From Sclerotinia nivalis (Eukaryota > Ascomycota > Leotiomycetes > Helotiales > Sclerotiniaceae): a DNA stretch of 64,000 bases. Within the stretch, counting starts at the first letter, position 1, and the number at the start of each line of letters is the position of its first letter. This document shows positions 10,682 through 23,200 of this stretch, in pieces. The position numbers were made by a program, and so were the translations under genes. Where the stretch lies: positions 806,001-870,000 of the forward strand of contig JAPEIS010000010.1 of assembly GCA_029531795.1 (NCBI GenBank), read 5' to 3'. The notes below the pieces were generated by a model. It searched no databases and was not told the DNA's origin. It was given only the letters and a program-made list of their open reading frames with translations.

Positions 10682-13600
10682 CTACTCTCTATTTGTCGAA
10701 ACCTCCCTCGCCGGCTTCAAACTAAAGCGCACCCGATTTAACTTCGGCATCCGGTCAAGTACCACAGTTTCCATTTGCACAACCGCCTCTTTGCATAACG
10801 TCGCCGTGTTCGCACCATACGAGCATAGAAGCATCCGCACTAGTCCACGAGTCCGCGCGCCTGCCAAGACTACCGAAGGGGGAAGCTCGGCTTCGAATGG
10901 AATCGCTGATAATGTACATGTGTCGATGAGCGTGAACGATCTTAGTCCGTTCTTGTCGCCATGCTCTTCACCAACAAGAGGATCTGACACCCTATTCACT
11001 CCTTCCATCCACTGCAAACGTCCCTGGTCGGACCCAAACATCAACTCTTCCACCCTGCCCAATTCCGGACGTCCCGCCACCCCATACAATCTAGCCTGCG
11101 TCTGATGAATTTCAGAACCATACAAATGACGCAGCACCCACGGTATCGCAATTACATCCCCTACAAACACACCCAAAAATACCTGCCACAAGATCGAAAA
11201 CGGAAACACCGTTATCCTCTTATGTCTCTCGGCTTGATAACGCAAATACACAGTCATCATCGCCACAAAAAGCACAAATATCATACTAAAATACGAACCC
11301 AATCTCAGCAGCGTCCAACTAGCTATCTGTGGTCGTATAGGCTCGTAGTCAATTGCTTCAAGAAACGCCCAGTTGACCATCGCGCCCTTCGCATCCCCCA
11401 ATATCACAGTGTCATTCTCAACCACTTCGGCAATCTGACATATGGGCGTAATATCCCATAATTTCGCCCCCCAGACATCCTGCATCTCATGCCATGGCGC
11501 CCGGTGATCTTTCAATTTGAGACAGAGTAATCGTTCAAGAAGCATATCACTATCATTTGCTAGCGAAAGCCTCGCAAAAGCCTGGAAATCGCTATCAGAT
11601 TGAAGGACACGGGGGCGTTGACGAAGAAGCCCTTGTAGAGCATATGCTACGTCACCAGCCATGCGTTTTTCCATTTGGCGCCGCTTGAGACATTCGAGGG
11701 CGATGGAGATTAACTCCAATTTTGTGAGGTGAATGGACGATTCGTAGTGATCTATCAACTGGCGTAACGCGATCGCATCATCCCAGACACGACCCGGCAG
11801 ATTGCGTTTTGCGACTAGTTCGGGCTCCGTGGTATCGGGCGTGTAGATAGAGATTCGATGTTCGCCTGGACATAGAAGGGCTTCGGGGACCGTCCAGAGG
11901 CGGCTTCCCCAGTCTTGTAGCCATTGTGCTTTTGTACTTGGTGAATCGAGCTCCAGGTCTTCGTGCGAGTAATCGGCATAGTCGAATCGTGGCCCGACAA
12001 TTATAGCCATCGAGTGACACGCCCGTACTATATCACATATTCGATACACCTCTCCTATACTCTTATCCGCATCCTCGTCTTCTTCAGGTCGTATACACTC
12101 GTAGTCTATCCAAAAGGCATCGATACCCGCGGCTTTTGTAGCGCGTATCGCGAATCGGATAAGCATATCCATGTCCCTCTCCGCAGCAGCTTTCCGACGA
12201 GCATTAATCGAAGAAGGCAGACTGGGATCTCCGGATATAATAGTGTAGAATTGAAGACGCGTGTAGGAGATGAATATGTAGTCGGGGTAACTGTTTCCAT
12301 GGGAGCGAGCCCAGGTAGATACGTGACGGGTGGTGTAACCGGTGGATGAGGAGGGGTCTATGAAACAAAGGTAGGCAGGGCCGAGTTGTCGGTCAGGCAC
12401 ATCCTGTGTGCCGGAGGAGGTGGATGCATGCTGGGTGGGGATGTGGCTAGATTCAGAGATCCTGTGAAGACTCACTAGGTCGGTAGAGCGAGCGGCTTCT
12501 TCGTCCGAAGGGGTATTATCCGCAAGTAGACGACGTTCTTGCAATGAAGAAAGAAAAGACAAACTTCCTTGTGAATGAGGCTGGACTTGATCATGACGTC
12601 CTAGTTTCGGACGATTGTAGTCCCATTCGCTGCGATTATCTTTTGTGGTTTGAATGGTGAGTTCGCCAGGGAACCGGGGATGAAAAGGTATCTGTGTGGT
12701 TGTTTAGCTTGGCATACTCATACCCATAATCTTGTAACTGGTATACAAAACGTAAACGGGAAATACGTACGAGCAACAAAAGCGTGAGTGTTCCAATGAA
12801 TCGTTTTAAAAGCATATAACAAAGCCCCAAGACTCTAAAACCCCAAACACACTTCCCGGCTAGCTTCCGCCAAACATTCCTCTCCTCGAAGTCGAAGTTG
12901 ATATCGCTGGGTATCACGTGAAGGGGTGCATAGATCCAAAGTATGAGTTTTATCATGAGGTTCTTGCGGGAGGTGAGATGGGATGCATTGAGGATTGTGT
13001 GTGGTATGAGGTCCATTCCAGGGTCCGTGGAATCAAATCCCCTATTCGCTTGCCCGTTCTCATCGCCAGTATCATTGCTATTGCTATCCTGGCGATGTCG
13101 CCGCAAAAGATACCAGCTCCATGCTCCGTATGTCAGGGCTGTGAGATATGAGACTCTTTTTTGTATGTTATTATTATGGCATAATATGATGATTGGTTGG
13201 ATGAGAGATGTGTGATTTGAGCTTGAGTGATGAGATATATGTTTGATTGTGTGTTGAATGGGGATTGCATGCGCAAAATACGTAGAAAGGGTGCGGATTG
13301 AAACTCAAATAGGAAGAAAAAAAAAGAGTACATACAACAGAATACCCAGTCGTCCCCAAACATAAACTGAATACCGTTGGTATCGATTACGTCGGAAAGT
13401 GGAGGCTAGTAGTGACAAATAGAGTGTTGTGTGAATGGCGCGATATAGGTTAGAAAGGACATAGTAAGGGGGTTGAAGGCGGAGAGTGGATGTGTAGTGG
13501 AGATAGGGTTCGCGGAGGAGGAGGAAGAAGCCGAGGAGAGAGGAGAAAGAGAGAAGCGGGTAATAACTAGAAGGGGATTAGTGGGGAAAAGTTGGGATGA

Positions 13601-13919
13601 TGAGAGTGTGAGAGGTGAAAGGTGAAAGGAAGGAAAGGGAGGGTATAGAAGGCGGGTTAGCGAGTGATGGTGGGGGCGGGAAAGGAAATCCACTTGGAAA
13701 GGGGAACGATATAGGGAATATGAGTGAAGCAAGGGAGCACCGGAGCGGGGATGCAAATGAATGGATAGATGAGTGGGGCGGGAATGAAACATACACAGGC
13801 CACCGCGATAAAGTCTGGCGGGCTATCAGGGTTATGAGATAGATGATATTGGTGTAGGTGGTGTAGGCTCCGAGGGGAAGCTGAATGAACCAGAGAGTGG
13901 CCAGGAATAAGTTGTTCAT
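10682..13919 (-). CDS. Multi-pass membrane protein with HET-like domain, 4 exons
   Basis: Predicted 916-residue protein. Exons 13795-13919, 13336-13566, 12771-13155 and 10682-12691; introns 228, 180 and 79 nt, all GT-AG and frame-consistent. The first 240 residues hold several hydrophobic helices (for example LATLWFIQLPLGAY, and a helix formed across the second splice, LGILLVSYLTALTYGAW). A long soluble part follows. Around residues 438-520 it has DAFWIDYECI, then EVYRICDIVRAC and GSRLWTVPEALL, the order of landmarks in the HET heterokaryon-incompatibility domain (WID.., ..IY..A.., RxWTxxE). Two more hydrophobic segments lie near 700-757. HET domains mediate allorecognition and cell death; whether this divergent version does so is inference. 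The first exon and its long intron are the least certain part. Confidence 0.7.
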
Positions 13920-16695
13920 ATTTAAACTAAAGGAGCTTGGTAAAATGGCTTGAACACAATATTTGAAAGATATACAAGAGTGGAGTCAAGCGGAGGGAGT
14001 GGAGTGGAAGGGAAGAGGAGCGGAAAATTGAACAAGTGCAAGCCAAAGAAAAGGAAAGGAAAGCAAGAGAAATGAAAGGAAATGATTAACTGCGGAGTTT
14101 TGGATCGAATCTGAGGCTGAAAAGGAAGCCTAGCCCAGCAAATAGGATCTCGGTTACTATGCATGAATAGATGCATGGTTGGATGATATTCGTTCAGAAG
14201 TATCTTGGCAACGCAATGTACGAGATATTATCACACAACCAAATAAGGAATTAATCGTCAAATCTGAATTGGGGTCTTCTGAAAAAATATTTTTTAAGTC
14301 CAAAGGACTATTCATCATCAAATCTAAATTCCTCGAGTTTGAAATGTAATTCATTCCTCATATCTGAACCTGATGAATCACAGATTATCAAATTGGAAAT
14401 GGGACTTTTGAGGAGCGAATTAAGGCCTGGGCATATTCGATTTTGCCGTGCTGTTTTATTTCGTCCATTGCGTGGCACAATGCAGTGATATTCTTGTGGA
14501 GGATCAGAGAGCTGACATTGTCGACTGGGGGAGTGTGGCTCAGTTAAGCTGATTGGGTATCCTTTACGTACATTGCAAGGGGTTATAATGGTGGGGGCGA
14601 AGTACTAAGTATGCTTGTAGAGGATAACGAGATCCGCGACGATTGTTTACCGGTCGAAGATTGAAAAGTCATTTATCCTCAAAGTACATTCCAAATATAT
14701 GTATTCAATCAAGCTTAAGCGATTTTCGAACTTAGTGGGATCTCAAGACTTCCTATGCCGAATGATTCGACCACCCATGGACATCTCCAAAAATGGTAGG
14801 CCTAGTTAAGGTGAGGAGTTTGGGTTGGTATGTAGGTCCATCTTCAATATCTTCAAGAAAGATTAACAGTCATAAGTTATTACCATGGGAAATCAGGATC
14901 GCCTGCTTTAGCACTCTCTGAAGATATAGCCGAGACATTAGATGAGCCTACCATCAAATATGTAGAAATGAGGAATTAAAAAAAGGCTTGACGATGTTTA
15001 GGAAGCACAAACTGCACCGAAGTATCTGAGTGATCTATATCACGAAATGAGAACGATAGAACTAATTATTAAAAGGCCGTATAAATCGACGGCGGTATCG
15101 TCGATTCGGAGACTTATGCCTCCGGAATTCTAGGCTTAGATGTATGAATCATGGGAAAAGTTATCGGATACCAGATTGAGTGAAGATAAAGTTCACACTA
15201 AACGCCATGGTAAGTACCGATTATGAACGTAAAACATGGGATGTAAAGATTTTACATGCGGGAAAGTTATATTTACAATTTATATAGGAATGGAAGATTT
15301 GAAGATCTCAGCACCGCTCAACATTCAATTTCGAACCCAAGACTGTTCAATGTGGAAGTAGTCTCTTATCTAACTCTACAATAAGCTACACTATAACTTT
15401 CCTCCCCTAATCCTCTCTAAGCAATATGTAGCACCTAAAAATTCAAGGTTCCAGATGTTAGGCCGGCAAGCGAGGAGTATAGAAGCCGTATTATCCATTT
15501 CACTTCACGGCATTGATGATTATCAGACTATGGGACTCTTCGGTGATGAAAATGCTACGATAATGAAGATTGAGGAAGAATGGCGAGGATGAAGATGATG
15601 ATTTCGTGAAGATGGCAATGAGTAAGTCTCATGGTGGAAGTGTCTTCTCGGGCATAAATCGGATACACACAATGGGTATTATGTATCTATTTGAAGCAGG
15701 TATGAAGTCTACAAGTCGCATCCTTGTTTATAGCATCGGAAGTGGTGGAAGTACGATATGGCACGAGAATTATAGTATTTTGATATATAGCCGTGCAATC
15801 CTTCGTTAAGATGGCAGTGTATCTTCGATGTTCAAACCCAGACAATCATTCTCCAGCACTTGAGTAGAAAGCGAATTAAAATTCCCTCACAAGATGGAAA
15901 TGTATATAATGATCTGAATTATCCGACAACTTCATGAATTCAATACTTAATATGAACCAAGACATTAGCTTACATGTTGCCTGCATTAGAAGCCAGGGAA
16001 GTTTTATGTCAAGCCAGCTGTTCTGAACTTCAAATTCACCAGTACTGCACTATCTCGAAGATGCTCATAACGATTCGCCGAAAGTAGTATTAATGAGTGA
16101 AATGAATTTAAACAAACCCAGTCTCAAGTGACAGTGGAAAACAATATAAATGATGTAGAACGTACATGACAACCGCCTGCTGGACGCTCAACCTCGAGTT
16201 ATTCGCAAACTTGCGGCGTGTTGTGAACAGACAAACTCTGAAGGTTGTTACCAAATAAGCACCTGTAAATATCTGCTTGCACACCAGTTCAAGAACAGTG
16301 GCGGCGCATAGTAATCGCAAACCTCGTCACGTCCATACCAACCTATTTGCGCATCTCTTTCGCCCATAAGTTGTGGTCAACCTTCCAATATCTCACTTCC
16401 TATACAATAAAGCCTCATCATCTGACCTTCCATCCAAACCAGCTAGACCAACCATCGTCTCACCAATCCCAAGCCCGTCAAAATTCAGACATGCAACAAA
16501 CCATCTCTTTCCGCTTCTTAATTCTTCCATTTGTTCTCTCATCCTCGTCTCATCACCTTTTCATTACAGCCACAACTCCGTGGCTGAACTTGAATACGAC
16601 AAATCGAAATCATGGATACTACCAAGCATCAATCACGCGGCCATATTCGCGAACCAATACGACCTAATTCAGTCACCCGAAATGGAATTGTGAGC

Positions 16696-16714
16696 AAAAA
16701 AAAAAAAAAAAAAA
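16696..16714 (+). repeat. Poly-A tract
   Basis: About 19 consecutive A residues in non-coding sequence. Confidence 0.8.
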
Positions 16715-17237
16715 GGGAACATGGGATATGTTCAAACTTGACCTCCTCATACCGCAAATATTAAATATCAAATGCCGAAATGGTATGAGTGGGGGTTATG
16801 AAGTCCCGAATTGTTAAATAATAAAACCCATGTTTTTTTGGGCTGTACTCTCACGGTAGTACTACTACCCTATCGTTCTGCTAGTAATGCTTTACGAAGA
16901 CCGGGTATCAACTTTTCTGATGTCTCGGGGAAATATCCATGATGTAGGAAGTTATCCACTCAAGATAAATGAAACGAATCGCAAGATAAAGTACGATGAT
17001 ATCGTGATGGAGGAGTGGAACTTTTGGTGCAGAAGATAAAGAAAAAAGTGTGTGTGATGATGATTTCCCAGATTTGCAGAACAATCTGAAGATGGGATAT
17101 ATATTTCGGGATACATACCTAAGTACTTTGAAGGTGGAGTGGAGCAATTAATCTCGTGATCTGGTGATCACTGCATCACACCCTTTCACAGGAAGATAAC
17201 AGATGGTGACACGAACACGAGAAAACAGATGACTTTT

Positions 17238-17267
17238 CATCGCCATCGCCATCGCCATCGCCATCGA
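17238..17267 (+). repeat. (CATCGC)n microsatellite
   Basis: Four perfect CATCGC units followed by a degenerate unit. No gene overlaps. Confidence 0.85.
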
Positions 17268-20200
17268 TCGCAAAACTTGCTTTCACGACAGTTGCGATGC
17301 AATTGCACACAGAAAATGTCAAAATTTACGTACATATGAAACTTGAAAATGTCTAAGACTTCATTACCTTTTCAAATTTCCCGCTGCCCTATCTAAACAG
17401 GTGTGGAGATAGCTCCGATGGTACCACTAAGTAGTAAGTACATATGAACTTTTACATAGGGTAAGATGTCTAAGACCTTGACCTTCTTCTCTTTGCCCCG
17501 CCGACATCCCGAACACGTGCCGTATACAGATCCAAACATGCCCAAGTGGAATGTTCATATCGAGAAAAAAACATCAATCTATACATGCATATGAAACTTG
17601 CGCTCTCACAAGATATATACATGCAAATATGTGCTAAGACCCACATTACTTTTCTTCCCATTTCTTGCATTCATGCCGTTTTTCGTTCGGCCAGATGGCT
17701 TCGTCAGTATCAAAACGTGCCGTCCCGACTGATCGCCACCATCCACATACACCCTGGACTCCCCCCTCCTAGACCAGTAGCTAGCTTCGCATGAATACAC
17801 GAGATAGGAAAGGAGTATTAACGAGATTAGATTATCTCTGCACCAACTTCCAAGTATAAAGGGAAAATATGAGGAAAAAATCGATATGTGATGGAAATAT
17901 GTATTTGGATGGGGAGATAACTGTGCAACCATGCGTTACACACGAGCACGGGAAATCAAACACGGGCGGGGGTGTAGGGGCTTGCCACGTGGGAATATAA
18001 AGACGATTTATTAGATAGTTTATAGGATAGGATTTTTGGTTTGGTAGGTCAAGACGAGATATTATGATAATATGCAGCAAGAGGGCGTTTGGGAAGGGGA
18101 GGCAAAAACAGGATAGGGGAATGAACAGAGACGATAATTACAATTGAGAAAGGAGATTTGATAGACGCATTGGTGAATTCGAGCATGAAATTCATATTTT
18201 GGCTACATCGCTGTATAATTCAACAGATCACCATCCCAGTGCTGTGCTATACGACATATCTCAAACCAAGATAACCGTACCTCTCAACTGTCCACCCACC
18301 CAAAGATACCCACGATACATACGCTTTTTCGGAGGAATTTAACCAAGATTTCCAACCATGCGAGACACAGATACATTAGTGATGGTATTTTTAATAATCA
18401 ACCAAGTTCAGTTACAGCCGAAATGTTTCTCGCCCCATCCTCCATGTCGAGACCGAGAGATCCTCAGGCTAATGCAAAGCAACAAATAAAATCAATTGAG
18501 TGTTACCATAGGTCATATAGCGTATCATCTCAACCCTCATGCATCTCTTATTATCCCAACATCAAGCACCACCCTACTGTGACACAGAAAAGCAGCCAAG
18601 TATGTGGAATTTATCATCAATTTATAAAAGCTTCGAAATCAAGATTAGCTAATTACGATATCCCGCATAATCCCCTATACACTATCCCCTATCCCCTATC
18701 TCCTAGACTCAAACATCATCTCCAACGGTACACCACCAGTGTGCCATCCAGAAACAACTCCGGTTGCCCCGGATATTTTGTAAGGCGCGGAGTTCTCGAG
18801 GGCATTGAAGTCTCCCGATTCGTATGCACATACTGTATATCTTGCTAGGCTACTAGCTACCAGGGAACATTTACCCAAGCATTGATGGTAACACCGACCT
18901 CAACCATGACCTTGAAAGATTTTGATAGATGAACACAGCATGATTTCCTAGCATAGGCTACATAGGCTATATAAACCAGAGCGAAGATAGAATATTCTCG
19001 AGTACCATACATGAAGTAAATGCAGCCTGTCGTGCAACGTAGTAAAGAACGAAAATGCAAAGACTTCTTCGCCTCGGATATTTATTTCCACGAACATTTC
19101 GCGTCCATGTGTTAAATCAAGCTTGATTTGCTTCACATGTAAATAAGCCGCGCGCCGACTCCATCTTCAATGTCCGTTCAAATTCATGGCGATCGTCAAC
19201 GGGAACGGTAGACGACGCAAGTAATTATGTGGCGAGAAGCTTGTGGGCGGGGTTCAACATGGCCTTGTTCATCTCCCGATTCCAGACAGAAAAAAAAAAC
19301 AAGCCAATGGCCTGCCGTGTAATAGAAAGGATGGCAGATTTCTCACTCTATTGTAACTCCCTCTATATGCACAATTTTACCAATTTGGCAGTGTGCACTT
19401 TAAATATGCCGATTGATTCATCCATCGACAGATATCCTAGTCCATTCTCCGCGGTATTACCTTGAAGACCTCGCCTAGTTTTGAATCATCCAGTGAGAGC
19501 CTTCCGGACATCCTCGATGAAATGCATGACTGATATTGATCATCTTCTTAGATGAGAGAAATATAGTGGTGTGGTTAACTATGATACTATTTGGCGTGAT
19601 CAACGGTTACACATTAGCGGCCCGCCCCTATACCACCAAGAAACCATGCAATTCTTCTTTTTTCTGACTGTTTCCATCCATGAATATCATTCTCATACGA
19701 GTATAAAGCAGAAAATGGGTGGAATTAGGCTACCGGCAAGTCGATTTGCGAGATTTATCTAATTTATAATTTCAATCCTACCTTCTAACGAAGACAAACC
19801 GACTAAATGTGCCTACCTGCATTCATTGTGCAGTGACTGGCTAATTGGAGGCAACAACCAGAACCACATCTTCATAGCAGCGAACAATACCAAGTAATGT
19901 ATGTGTCATTGAAAGTGCTGTGCCAGAGCAGATCCTTTTAACCAATGAGATTGTAAGCGCTAGCTCTCGCCCATGATTATGGCTGTCATTTTATGTATAC
20001 GAGTACGACTATATCAGGCAGAGCGCTACGTGTGACACGCAAGCTGGGGTTGAAAATGCGGGGAAATACTAGCTCAAGACCCGCCCTTTCTTCGACATTC
20101 GCATTTTACCAGCATAGTAGGCGTCATGATTAATATTTCACAAAGCTTCGAAAGCATTGGCTTACTGTGGAGGCCTACCTGGTCGTCGTAAGCAATGATG

Positions 20201-23200
20201 AAGAATGCCTACGTGCTGTAGGCCTGTCGAGTAGAATGGTTGCGGAATGTTTTTGCAAGAAAAAAACATCCCGAAGCTTAAGAAACGCCAGCAAGGATTT
20301 ATAGCGCTCCAGTCTCCAGATGATGCAAATGCAACGAGATCTGGAAGAATCCTAGTCTGCCTACCCAATAGTTGTGAATCGTGATTTGGTTCCTGGAGTC
20401 CCTGCAGGCTGGAGGGATCTTTGACTTTCAACAATTCGACCTCTTGCCGTTAATCAGAACCTTGCTCCTGTGCTATAGAACTTGCGCCTGGTTGGTGCAG
20501 AGAAATTCAAGATCGGAGATCGCCATGAAGCTGTATTCAAAGGGATCGTATGATGTTGCTGAATTATGCAAAGGTAATATGCGAAACACCAATCAGATAT
20601 CGGTAATTTGACAAAATAGGACCAGGGGGCGAGTGAGATTCTCTCATCGGGATTCAAAACTTCCGACCTGAGAAAACCCTAATATTCAAAAGGGCTGTAT
20701 ATTCTCGATTTGTATTGTTCAATGTAACGGTGTCTGTCGAATATGGATATTGCTGCATACCACAGATTGAATGTCTGAGTCCAGAGTCAAGGGACACAGA
20801 TCCCCTACCGCTAAAAGAGATTGATCCCTGATGAGAAGCCAGTAAAGACGATGATCTAGAACGTTACTGAAGCCATTTTATTTCGACTCGCGATGAGGCG
20901 GCGACAACCTTTTTTTTTTAAATAGGTGGAGTACATCAGGGCAAGTTGAAGAGTCGGAGCGGAAGAGCAAAGAAGGAAAGGACCGTGGGGGGGTTGCGTA
21001 TTCCTTGTGAATGCAGATGAGAGTGCAAGGGATATATGCATATTAATCTACTTGCGGCCAATAGAGATGCAGAAGGTTTGCGATATAAATTCTATCAGAT
21101 TAGCGATGAGGGATGGTCGTTTTGGAGTCTGTGTGATTGCATTAGCATTTGACCATTCCACTGTTAATTGGATGATGGTTGTGGGGGAAGATGTGGAACG
21201 GTTGGTGGTTGGTTGTAGAAACGAATCTGGAAGAGCAGTTGCTATTGATTTCCAGAAACGTTCCAACTAGGACGAATGTAACGACATGAGGAGGATTAGT
21301 TGAATGATATGGCCCCCTTCAGAAAATGGAATTGAGGTATTGTTACGAACCATGTGTTCATAGATAGATCCAGCTATGCGATATTTGATCTTGTGGTTTT
21401 TGTGTTCAAGTGACGTACCTCTTTTAAAATAACTCAAGCAATCATTACAACTAACCTAGTAGAATGAAATATAGATATGAGAGTCAGACTCTCAGGAGGC
21501 TTCAGGGTATAACAAGGTTGATCGAAGATTTTGTGAGTTATTGCGCATTAACCGCGATAATTCAAAAGCAGAATAGTCTTGAATTTTTAACGATGCGGAG
21601 TCGAATATACGAGATTACTAAAATAGGTTAGGTTTGTATAAAATGATAGTTCCTTCAATCCGCCCCTTGTACTGGGAATGGAATGGAGAAGGCAATCTGA
21701 TATTGATGGACATTGCGCAGGATCTTGTGTAACCTTGAATGAGAATTGTTTTGCGCGTAATGGAGCTGTTCGAAAAAAAGTCATGATAGTATCATTCTAG
21801 TAAATTTTATGTTATGCTTATTCATGCCGTTTCATTGATCGTGATTGATGAGTGATCTATATTGATCGCCAGCCGAGTCTACAGTACGTAAATCCTCGTG
21901 ACAATGGTGATACGAGCTGAAAGTAAGCTTCTTGGTAAAAGACGGCATCGGTACGACCGACTAGGGCTGAGACTTTTCCATCATTGGAATTCCGAAGCTT
22001 CTGGATACCGTCCGATGGAGAGCCCGCGAAGCCGTCTTGGGACATAAACTTTGCCGGTTAGGATTAGTGTAGTCTTGTGAACCACTCCCTTCTTAGCCCT
22101 TAGTGTGATCACTAGCTAGCATTGGATTCCTTTTGTTTAGTTCGAAATCTTGTAAATCATTTTATACCCGCTTCGAATAAAATGTCGAAGAGAAGATTTG
22201 CTACTGTTAATGATTATCAAAGTTGCTCCTGGATATGAAATCCAGCCTCGTAAGAGACTAGACCTAAAAGATTGATTGATATAGCAATATTGTTGTTTGA
22301 AATGAGATTATCTCAAGGGGACCGCTGGTTTGTGGGAGACATATTGTTTTGCATGAGCATCTTGACTGTGGGTTATGGTATTGCCAAGGGGGCTGCAGTC
22401 TCTTGGAAGTACCAGAGCTGCAGTACTTCACTTCATAGAAGATGCCATGTCGTAACAACATACCAGAACGTTGTCATCATGGCCAATTTGCCTATGTGAG
22501 ACTGCAGTCAGAAGTGCATGCCATCAAATTGGTCGTCGCTGTACTCCGAAGCATGTACAACTTCATAGTGGCATGAGGTTAATAACATGATTTGACGATG
22601 TTTGGTACATGACAGGTACAAACCGTGTACAACCACAACCCCACAAATTACTGTCGTGGAAGCACCAGCCCAACGACGTTGCAATGCAGGGGCGCAGAAG
22701 GCGTAGCAAGCAGCCGCTTTCTCAATTTCTCGGGTCGGTCTTCATGAAGCTTGTGAGCGTTTCGTACTTTCGTGCTTTCGTGGTTCCAATGCCAGAGATA
22801 AGAGAAATTGATTGGATTATTGATCTCCAGATATCAAATGATTGAACCACGGTTAGGGGCAAATGAAATTGGGATAATCTCCGCAAATTCTCTCCGTTTT
22901 CGTGATTCCCGCACTTGACACTACTGAAAACTATTTTTATTCGGGGTCAGATAGTGGACAATGCTTCCAATGCTAAAGTGGAGAGTTTTCTACACAACGC
23001 CGCTTTGCGGAGTAAAGATATTGGAGTTAGTTATATTTAAAAATCCTTTGCCAATTTCTTTGAATAGGAACACGTCAATTATTATGGGGGACTGAGGGCA
23101 TTATCCAGTTACAAGGTGTCCAATAAAACGATAATATCGTATGGCCTCGCCTCAAAGGGCTTCTAGTTGGAAATTTATATGTCTTAACAGTTGCTATACA

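Noticed and set aside
13406..13792. Minus-strand open frame that seemed to give a premature TAG in the HET-like gene
   Set aside because: The neighbouring frame through 13336-13566 has no stop, encodes better membrane-protein sequence and joins both flanking exons in phase.
16347..16693. Two overlapping plus-strand open frames
   Set aside because: No domain and typical low-complexity composition; they disappear into a poly-A tract.
18423..18848. 141-codon plus-strand open frame
   Set aside because: No recognisable motif; the only coding-like part is 18700-18880, where another frame or strand looks better.
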